The notes beneath the pieces were generated by a model. That model did not search any database. It was not told where the DNA came from and saw only the letters and a list, made by a program, of their open reading frames with translations. Made by a program: the position numbers and the translations under genes. Source: Deltaproteobacteria bacterium (lineage in GTDB: Bacteria > Desulfobacterota > Syntrophia > Syntrophales > UBA5619). From it: DNA of 5,357 bases. This document shows, one piece after another, positions 1-4,848 of this stretch. The stretch covers positions 1 to 5,357 of the forward strand of contig JAPLJY010000220.1 of assembly GCA_026388345.1 (NCBI GenBank), read 5' to 3'. Position 1 is the stretch's first letter, and every line of letters starts with the position of its first letter.

Positions 1-60
1 CGGGCACGATCAGCCGACAGTAAAGCGACCAAAGTAAGACCGGCAAGCTTTTCACTCCTG

Positions 61-93
61 AAAACGGGGAGGTTCTCGGAACCTCCCCGTTTT
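61..93. terminator. Intrinsic hairpin terminator, probably bidirectional
   Basis: A perfect 14-bp stem (61-74 pairs with 80-93, aaaacggggaggtt with its reverse complement) encloses the 5-base loop ctcgg, whose outer c and g can also pair. The GC-rich core is flanked by A's on the left and T's on the right, so either strand yields a stem ending in U's; on the plus strand the tract continues as gcttttc. It lies about 30 bases past the Nudix stop codon and would end that minus-strand transcript. The two-sided design suggests a convergent plus-strand gene ending before base 40, but the first 60 bases are too short to identify one: plus-strand stops occur at 21-23 and 35-37 in different frames. 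Confidence 0.88.
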
Positions 94-122
94 GCTTTTC
101 CCGCTCCGGGCGCGTCATCCGC

Positions 123-569
123 TCACCAGAATCCCCGCTCCATGCAATTCCCGATAAATTCGAGGGACCTCCGCGGCCCGGTCGTCAGGCAGTCGTAGAG
201 CTGCCTTCCCACATCCGGATAAAGAGGCGTTTCCCCGAGTTTTGCAATCGGAACCCAGGCAATATCGAGGGAATGGGTGTTGCCCGGCCGGATCTTGGGG
301 GTCCCGTGGATCTCGAGGGCCTCGAAGATGATGTGCAGGGTCTGGGGATGCCGCTTGGTGGCGGGCGCCTCGCCGATCATGATGATATCGCCGACTTCGA
401 GCTTGACGCCAAGCTCATCCCGCCACTCGTTCAAGATCGCCTCCCGGAGGGGAGTGTCCTGATCCACGCCGCCGCCCGGCAGGGCGAAGACCTCCTTGCC
501 GCCGTAGACGTACTTCATGCAGAGGATCTCTCCTTCCCTTTCGAATACCGCCGATACCCGTACCCGCAT
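123..569 (-). CDS. Nudix hydrolase with a divergent Nudix box (148 aa)
   Basis: This is a small single-domain Nudix protein. The family hydrolyses nucleoside diphosphates linked to another moiety in the cytosol; the substrate cannot be told here. The ATG at 569 is chosen because AAGGAG lies 5 bases upstream; the frame is open further up to 722, but that extension reads through a palindromic intergenic element and gives a non-family-like sequence. The Nudix loop is at residues 33-55, after ALPGG. Against the G-x5-E-x7-R-E-U-x-E-E-x-G-U pattern, the first Glu is Thr39, the Arg is Asn47 and the first Glu of the EE pair is Asp51, while Glu48, Glu52 and Gly54 are kept. The metal-binding core may therefore survive, but two structural positions are changed. 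The N-terminal strand VRVSAVFEREGEILCMKY and the late strand LDIAWVPIAKL fit the fold. It is a separate unit, about 300 bp beyond the kinase gene and followed by a strong terminator. Confidence 0.85.
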   Translation of the reverse strand: MRVRVSAVFEREGEILCMKYVYGGKEVFALPGGGVDQDTPLREAILNEWRDELGVKLEVGDIIMIGEAPATKRHPQTLHIIFEALEIHGTPKIRPGNTHSLDIAWVPIAKLGETPLYPDVGRQLYDCLTTGPRRSLEFIGNCMERGFW

Positions 570-574
570 GGCGT

Positions 575-580
575 CTCCTT
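575..580 (-). promoter_or_regulatory. Shine-Dalgarno site fixing the Nudix start
   Basis: On the minus strand AAGGAG is followed by ACGCC and then ATG (567-569), a 5-base spacer. It selects the internal ATG over the upstream in-frame ATG at 722, which would add 51 residues encoded by the palindromic intergenic DNA. Confidence 0.8.
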
Positions 581-598
581 TCTCATATTTCCCGTACC

Positions 599-615
599 TT
601 TTCACAACTTGAAAA
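599..615. promoter_or_regulatory. Short inverted repeat upstream of the Nudix gene
   Basis: ttttca (599-604) and tgaaaa (610-615) are perfect 6-bp arms around a 5-base centre, located 30-46 bases upstream of the Nudix ATG. The position would suit an operator or part of the promoter region, but the arms are short and A/T-rich, and no convincing -35/-10 pair is seen around them. It may be chance. Confidence 0.2.
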
Positions 616-695
616 TCGGATCCCGCTAGCGCGCATTGGACCGGGAGCGCATCCTGCATCAGGGGCGCAATAACAAAAGAACCCTTCCTTGCCGG

Positions 696-720
696 GAATC
701 CCCGCCCAGGGCGGGGATTC
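696..720. repeat. Perfect 25-bp GC-rich palindrome
   Basis: gaatccccgccc (696-707) and gggcggggattc (709-720) are perfect 12-base arms around a single base; in practice this folds as an 11-bp stem with a 3-base loop. On the plus strand it is followed by atattttt, which looks like an intrinsic terminator, yet no plus-strand gene ends here. On the minus strand, the transcribed direction, it is followed by ccggcaagg, which is not a U-tract. It therefore does not behave as a normal terminator for the kinase gene. It is better read as half of a compound palindromic element with the neighbouring hairpin at 735-826. Confidence 0.75.
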
Positions 721-734
721 ATATTTTTCGGGAT

Positions 735-826
735 ACCCTGCCCCCGCAGCGGAGCGCCTGCAAAGACGACTGTTTGAGCGCGAAGCGCGAGTTTCGTCTT
801 TGCAGCGAAGCGAGGAGGAGCAGGGT
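735..826. repeat. Long imperfect hairpin, possible REP/MITE-like element
   Basis: The outer arms accctgc (735-741) and gcagggt (820-826) match exactly. The inner arms tgcaaagacg (759-768) and cgtctttgca (795-804) are a perfect 10 bp. The loop contains a small gcgc-gaa-gcgc hairpin (778-788). Between outer and inner arms the pairing is only partial. The 300 bases between the kinase stop and the Nudix start hold this structure plus the 696-720 palindrome and no supportable gene. Nested, GC-rich palindromes in an intergenic gap are typical of dispersed palindromic repeats or structured non-coding elements. Copy number elsewhere is unknown from one window. Confidence 0.55.
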
Positions 827-869
827 CGGAAAATGTCCAGCGCGCGGAGGGATCGCCATTTTCAAGGAC

Positions 870-1964
870 CTATCGCTGGATGCGCGCCGATCCGCCCTTC
901 GCAAACGCGCGCACCTGATCCGCAGTCGCCATCGTCGTGTCACCCGGGAAGGTCGTCAGAAGCGCCCCGTGCGCCCAACCCAGGTTGACCGCCTCCTGTT
1001 CCGGTTCGCCGGCGAGCAGACCGTAGAAAAAGCCGGACGCAAAACCGTCCCCGCCGCCGACCCGGTCGTAAACATCCAATTCACAGATCGGCGAAACGTA
1101 TGTCTGGCCGTCAATCCAGGCCACCGCACCCCAACTGTGCCGGTTGGTCGAGTGCACCTCGCGCAGCGTCGTCGCGACGACCTTGACCTGCGGGAATTTC
1201 TTTGTCACCCGACCGATCATCCCCAGGAAGGCGGTCGGGTCGAGTTTGGATGTTGCCGCGACTTCGGGACCGGGAACGCCAAGCCCCAATTGCAGATCCT
1301 CCTCGTTTCCAACGAGGACATCAACATTCTCGACGATGCGTTTGACAATGGACTGCGCGCGCTCCTCGCCGCCCCAGAGGCTCCAAAGTTTCGCGCGATA
1401 GTTCAGATCGAACGAGGTCACCGCACCCGCCGCCCTGGCGGCTTTCATCCCTTCAATGATCACTTCGCCGGTGGTTTCCGAGAGCGCCGCAAAGATGCCG
1501 CCGCTGTGAAACCAGCGGACGCCGCCTGCAAAGATCGTTTCCCAGTCGAAGTCGCCGACTTTAAGTTGCGCCGCCGCCTCGTTCGCGCGGTTGTAAAACA
1601 CGACGGGCGCCCGCACGCCCTGCCCACGATCGCTGAAAACCGTCGCCATGTTGGGACCGTTCACCCCGTTGTGTTTGAAGTGTTTGTAGAACGGCTTGAC
1701 GCCCATTGCCCGAACCCGCTCGGCGATCAGATCGCCGATGGGATAATCGGCCATCGCGGTGACGATGCCGGTCCGCAAACCGAAGCCGTCGGCCAGGTTG
1801 GCCGCGCAGTTGAACTCGCCGCCGCTCACGTGAATCGCGCAGTTCGTCGCTTTCCGAAACGGAACGATCCCCGGGTCGAGACGGTGAACCAGACGGTGAA
1901 CCAGCGCGCCGACGGAGACAAAATCCAGCGCGCCCTCCTGACGGATATTCAGACCGTACTTCAT
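870..1964 (-). CDS. PfkB/ribokinase-family sugar kinase, 2-keto-3-deoxygluconate kinase-like (364 aa)
   Basis: An ATP-dependent cytosolic carbohydrate kinase. The N-terminal PfkB signature region is at residues 48-65 (SGGEFNCAANLA followed by G62). The C-terminal signature is DRVGGGDGFASG at 300-311, with Asp306 as the expected catalytic base; the usual GAGD anion-hole motif is GGGD here. The central motifs FDLNYRAKLW (185-194) and RWFHSGG (150-156), and the C-terminal ending GGSARIQR, resemble Thermotoga-type 2-keto-3-deoxygluconate kinases, so the substrate is probably a six-carbon sugar acid phosphorylated on O6 (KDG, or possibly gluconate). The ATG at 1964 has AAGGAG 6 bases upstream and lies 22 bp after the gnd stop, so it is the last gene of the larA-like/gnd/kinase operon. 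Residues 21-28 read LVHRLVHR because of a 12-bp tandem duplication. No KDPG aldolase follows it. Confidence 0.9.
   Translation of the reverse strand: MKYGLNIRQEGALDFVSVGALVHRLVHRLDPGIVPFRKATNCAIHVSGGEFNCAANLADGFGLRTGIVTAMADYPIGDLIAERVRAMGVKPFYKHFKHNGVNGPNMATVFSDRGQGVRAPVVFYNRANEAAAQLKVGDFDWETIFAGGVRWFHSGGIFAALSETTGEVIIEGMKAARAAGAVTSFDLNYRAKLWSLWGGEERAQSIVKRIVENVDVLVGNEEDLQLGLGVPGPEVAATSKLDPTAFLGMIGRVTKKFPQVKVVATTLREVHSTNRHSWGAVAWIDGQTYVSPICELDVYDRVGGGDGFASGFFYGLLAGEPEQEAVNLGWAHGALLTTFPGDTTMATADQVRAFAKGGSARIQR
1879..1904. repeat. 12-bp tandem duplication inside the kinase gene
   Basis: agacggtgaacc occurs twice head to tail (1879-1890 and 1891-1902) and is followed by ag, the start of a third copy. 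It is in frame with the kinase and encodes LVHR twice (residues 21-28), just before the LDPG segment. One copy fits the flow of this strand and turn in KDG-kinase relatives better than two, so replication slippage adding four residues is the likely cause. Confidence 0.85.
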
Positions 1965-1986
1965 TTTGTTCTCCTTTTGTCGGGGA

Positions 1987-3438
1987 TCACCCCTTCTTCC
2001 ACACCGTCGAGGTCACGTTGCCGCCGTGGCCGGTCCAATTCGTGTGGAAGTACTCGCCGCGCGGTCTGTCCACGCGCTGGTACGTGTGCGCGCCGAAATA
2101 ATCGCGCTGCGCCTGGAGCAGATTCGCGGGCAGCGATTCGCGACGGTAGCCGTCGAAAAACGCCAGCGCACTGGACATCGCCGGCGACGGGATGCCTTTC
2201 TGAACGGCCTTGGCGACAATGCGCCGCCATGCGGCCTGCGCCGATTCGATCTGCGCCTCAAAGTACGGATCCAGCAACAGATTGGTGAGTTTTGGATTCC
2301 TGTCGAACGCCTCCTTGATTCGGCCGAGGAAAGCCGAACGGATGATGCAGCCGCCCCGCCACATGAGCGCAATGCCGCCATAGTTGAGATTCCACCGGTA
2401 CTCCCTCGCGGCGGCGCGCATCAGCATATAACCCTGGGTGTAGGAGATCAGTTTGGAGGCATAGACCGCCTCTTCCAGATCCCGGATAAAAGCCTTCCTG
2501 TCGCCGGCGATCCTGGCCTTGGGTCCCGAAAGCACCCTGGATGCGGCCACGCGCTCGTCCTTCAGCGCGGAGAGCGCCCGTCCCAGCACCGCCTCGACGA
2601 TCATCGTCAGCGGAATGCCCATATCAAACGCGGAAATGCCGGTCCACTTGCCGGTGCCCTTCTGTTCGGCGGTATCCAGGATCTTGTCCACCAGCGGTTT
2701 GCCGTCCTCGTCTTCGTAGGCGAGGATGTCGCGTGTGATCTCGATCAGGTACGAATCGAGCTTGCCCCGGTTCCACCCGGCAAAGACCTCGTGCATCTGA
2801 GGCGCCTTCATTCCCAGGCCGTCGCGCATCAACTGGTACGCCTCGCAGATCAACTGCATGTCGCCGTACTCGATGCCGTTGTGCACCATTTTGACGTAGT
2901 GCCCCGCGCCGTTTTCGCCGACCCAGTCACAGCAGGGCGCGCCATCCACCTTGGCCGCGACCGCCTGGAAAATCGGTTTGACGTGCGGCCACGCGGCGGG
3001 CGATCCGCCGGGCATGATCGAAGGGCCAAGGCGCGCGCCCTCCTCGCCGCCCGAGACGCCGGTGCCGATGTAGAGCAAACCTTTCGATTCGACATACGCG
3101 GTGCGGCGGATCGAATCATTGTAATTCGAGTTGCCGCCGTCGATGATCACATCGCCTGGTTCCAGAAGCGGGATCAGTTGCCCGATGAAATCGTCCACCG
3201 CAGGCCCTGCCTGAACCAGCAGCATCACGCGTCGCGGTCGTTTCAGCAGGCCGACCAGTTCCGCGATGGAATGGGCGCCGATGATCCGGGTGCCCTTTGC
3301 GCCTCTGCCGAGGAACTCGTCCACCCGGGAGACCGTGCGGTTGAAGACCGCCACCGTAAATCCATGGTCGTTCATGTTCAACACCAGGTTTTGTCCCATG
3401 ACCGCCAGGCCGATCAGGCCGATATCTGCTTTTCTCAT
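1987..3438 (-). CDS. gnd: 6-phosphogluconate dehydrogenase, decarboxylating (483 aa)
   Basis: Oxidises 6-phosphogluconate to ribulose 5-phosphate and CO2 with reduction of NADP+, in the oxidative pentose phosphate pathway; cytosolic, usually dimeric. The protein is full length for the family. The Rossmann fingerprint GLIGLAVMGQNL is at residues 7-18. NRT at 33-35 places Arg34 where NADP-preferring enzymes bind the 2'-phosphate. GTGVSGGEEGA is at 125-135. The catalytic stretch GHYVKMVHNGIEYGD (179-193) contains the general base/acid Lys183 with Asn187 and Glu190. The C-terminal substrate-binding tail has RDYFGAHTYQR (445-455) and HTNWTGHGG. The start at 3438 puts MRKADIGLIG at the N-terminus as in homologues, with AGGA 8 bases upstream; the frame stays open to 3822 but that part only overlaps the preceding gene. 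It is the middle gene of the operon, 34 bp after the LarA-like gene and 22 bp before the kinase. No glucose-6-phosphate dehydrogenase is adjacent, so its substrate may be supplied by the neighbouring kinase. Confidence 0.97.
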   Translation of the reverse strand: MRKADIGLIGLAVMGQNLVLNMNDHGFTVAVFNRTVSRVDEFLGRGAKGTRIIGAHSIAELVGLLKRPRRVMLLVQAGPAVDDFIGQLIPLLEPGDVIIDGGNSNYNDSIRRTAYVESKGLLYIGTGVSGGEEGARLGPSIMPGGSPAAWPHVKPIFQAVAAKVDGAPCCDWVGENGAGHYVKMVHNGIEYGDMQLICEAYQLMRDGLGMKAPQMHEVFAGWNRGKLDSYLIEITRDILAYEDEDGKPLVDKILDTAEQKGTGKWTGISAFDMGIPLTMIVEAVLGRALSALKDERVAASRVLSGPKARIAGDRKAFIRDLEEAVYASKLISYTQGYMLMRAAAREYRWNLNYGGIALMWRGGCIIRSAFLGRIKEAFDRNPKLTNLLLDPYFEAQIESAQAAWRRIVAKAVQKGIPSPAMSSALAFFDGYRRESLPANLLQAQRDYFGAHTYQRVDRPRGEYFHTNWTGHGGNVTSTVWKKG

Positions 3439-3472
3439 TTGATTTTTCCTTTCTCTCCTTCTGCTCATGTTC

Positions 3473-4705
3473 TCATGCATTCCCCGCCAGGCGGTAGAGG
3501 GTCTCCCCGGCGTGGTCCACGAAGAGGACACCCTCGGCCTCCCGGTTCCGGTAATCGTCGATCCGGACCTTCGCCGGGTCCAGGTAGCCCAGACCGATCT
3601 TCCGGCATGTTTCTTCGGGAATGGCCGTGGCCAGCACCACCTTGACGTCGGGCGTCTCGACGCCGTTTTCATAGCAGCCGGTTCCGCAGACTTGGGTGGA
3701 ATGGGCCAGGACGCCGCGGGGAACGGTGCAAAGAATCTCCGGATGCGCGAGGAAATAGTCGCGGACGTGGTAGCCGACCTGTTCAAGCTGATCCCCCCAG
3801 GTACTGGAGATCTCCCGGACATGGGGCGCGTAGACGATCAGTTCTCCGCCCGGGGCGACGACCTGTTCGAGCTTGTAGACCACCTTGCCGGCAACCCAGA
3901 TCTCGTCGTACATCACCGGCGCCCGGCCCAGGACGATCCGGAAGGGCCGCTTCTTCTCGACGATGTGGATCGTCGCGGACAGATCCGCGGCGGCGGACCA
4001 GGCCTCCAGGACATCGCCGGTGAAGAGGCCGCTCAGGTTCGCCTCGGGGCCCACCACCATGGCCAGCAGGTGGATGGGCAGATCGATCTTCTCCAGAGCC
4101 CGATGGATCACCTGCCGGACCGGGTTCTCCTTCCGGCCGATGATCTTCCGGCAGGTGATGAGCGCCGACAGCCAGTGGAAAAAATGGAGGAATTCGCCGC
4201 CGGAGATGCCGGGGAACAGGTACTTGGCCCCCCCGGAGAAGCCGACCACCTCGTGGGGGAAGACCGGCCCCAGGATAACGATCTGATCGTAATCGAAGAT
4301 GCTGCCGTTAATGTCGATCGGCACCCGCTCCTTCAGGAGTCCGCCGGAAATCACCGCCACCTCTTCCTCGGTAAACTCCCCGATCCGTCGAAAGGTCTCG
4401 GGCAGGTCCCAGCGGTGGCAGAGAAACGAAGAGCGGCTGAACTTCTCCCGCCGGTCACCCGGGGAGATCCGGTAGAGATCCAGGATCTGCTGTTCTGTCA
4501 TCACGGGATGGGTTCCCAGCGCGACCATGAAATCGAGCTTTGCCGCCCTTGCTCCGATCACCTCCCCCAGGAGGCGGACCATCATCGGCAGCGGGCAGGT
4601 CCGGGTCCCGTCCGGCGTCAAGACCAGAACGCGCTTGTTCTCATACAGACCGGCGGGTGTTCCGGCTTCGATGATTTCCCTAACCTTCTCTTCGGTAAAA
4701 GTCAT
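3473..4705 (-). CDS. larA: LarA-family nickel-pincer 2-hydroxyacid racemase/epimerase homologue (410 aa)
   Basis: Lactate racemase and its relatives invert C2 of 2-hydroxyacids by hydride transfer to a nickel pincer nucleotide bound to a lysine. Known relatives act on lactate, malate, phenyllactate, hydroxyglutarate and D-gluconate. The full residue pattern of Lactiplantibacillus LarA is visible: Asp32 and Arg35 in PDGTR, His66 in GTHPVMT, His151 in FPHEVVGFSGGAK, the cofactor lysine Lys161 exactly 10 residues on, and the nickel-ligand histidine His177 exactly 16 further. Length is close to LarA (about 424 aa). The ATG at 4705 is preferred because AAGGAG lies 5 bases upstream; a GTG 33 bases earlier (4738) is in frame but lacks such a site. 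It is the first gene of an apparent operon with gnd and a KDG-kinase-like gene, so a sugar acid such as gluconate/mannonate is a more likely substrate than lactate (inference). The cofactor-making genes larB, larC and larE are not in this window. Confidence 0.9.
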   Translation of the reverse strand: MTFTEEKVREIIEAGTPAGLYENKRVLVLTPDGTRTCPLPMMVRLLGEVIGARAAKLDFMVALGTHPVMTEQQILDLYRISPGDRREKFSRSSFLCHRWDLPETFRRIGEFTEEEVAVISGGLLKERVPIDINGSIFDYDQIVILGPVFPHEVVGFSGGAKYLFPGISGGEFLHFFHWLSALITCRKIIGRKENPVRQVIHRALEKIDLPIHLLAMVVGPEANLSGLFTGDVLEAWSAAADLSATIHIVEKKRPFRIVLGRAPVMYDEIWVAGKVVYKLEQVVAPGGELIVYAPHVREISSTWGDQLEQVGYHVRDYFLAHPEILCTVPRGVLAHSTQVCGTGCYENGVETPDVKVVLATAIPEETCRKIGLGYLDPAKVRIDDYRNREAEGVLFVDHAGETLYRLAGNA

Positions 4706-4848
4706 GGCAACTCCTTCACGATTGATGATCTGTGACACACGCCCGCTTGCAGTATGCCGGCGCGGATCTTCGCGCCTTCCCCCGCCCTCCAGCCGCTTTC
4801 CTTCAGCTTCGGATCAATCAAACCCGCTCTGGTTCCCGCTTCGTTCAT
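4702..4848 (-). pseudogene. hsdR: Truncated hsdR: N-terminal stump of a type I restriction R subunit (48 codons)
   Basis: This short frame starts with an ATG that overlaps the Fic stop as ATGA. It begins MNEAGTRAGLIDPKLKES and continues GWRAGEGAKI. Type I restriction HsdR proteins commonly begin with the same pattern (MNEA-TRA--IDP-LK--GW---EG--I), so residues 1-28 look like an HsdR N-terminus. After about residue 29 (near base 4761) the resemblance ends and the frame closes at 4702, whereas HsdR is usually 800-1000 residues. The nuclease and helicase domains are absent. Several normally acidic or hydrophobic positions are altered (Gly5, Gly9, Arg21-Ala22-Gly23), consistent with decay. Fic genes are often found inside hsd operons ahead of hsdR, which supports the reading. 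An inverted repeat ggcgcg/cgcgcc (4759-4764, 4771-4776) sits at the point where similarity stops. An alternative is a chance small ORF, but the N-terminal match and the ATGA overlap argue against it. Confidence 0.65.
4711..4716 (-). promoter_or_regulatory. Shine-Dalgarno site fixing the LarA-homologue start
   Basis: AAGGAG followed by TTGCC and ATG (4703-4705) on the minus strand, a 5-base spacer. It favours this ATG over the in-frame GTG at 4738. The same ATG overlaps the stop of the upstream hsdR stump as ATGA, so re-initiation after that short frame is possible. Confidence 0.75.

Noticed and set aside
696..720. Palindrome as the terminator of the kinase operon
   Set aside because: The U-tract is on the wrong strand for minus-strand transcripts and it lies about 150 bases after the kinase stop; kept as a repeat instead.
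570..722. 51-residue N-terminal extension of the Nudix protein from the ATG at 722
   Set aside because: It translates the palindromic intergenic DNA and lacks a good ribosome site, whereas the ATG at 569 has AAGGAG 5 bases upstream and fits the fold's first strand.
719..943. Small minus-strand frame of 74 codons across the long hairpin
   Set aside because: It is Arg/Ser-rich translation of inverted repeats overlapping the kinase 3' end, with no family resemblance.
636..2288. Plus-strand open frame of 550 codons opposite the kinase and the end of gnd
   Set aside because: The translation is Arg-rich and family-less, and it runs through the intergenic palindromes and across two real minus-strand genes.
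1966..3645. Very long open frame on the plus strand opposite gnd (559 codons)
   Set aside because: It is antisense to an unmistakable gnd with full catalytic motifs; GC-rich genes commonly leave the opposite strand free of stops, and the translation resembles no protein family.
3439..3822. Upstream extension of the gnd frame
   Set aside because: It overlaps the conserved end of the LarA homologue; family homology starts at the ATG at 3438.
3467..4735. Plus-strand open frame of 422 codons covering the LarA homologue
   Set aside because: Its limits mirror the minus-strand gene almost exactly, and only the minus strand encodes the conserved LarA motifs with a good ribosome site.
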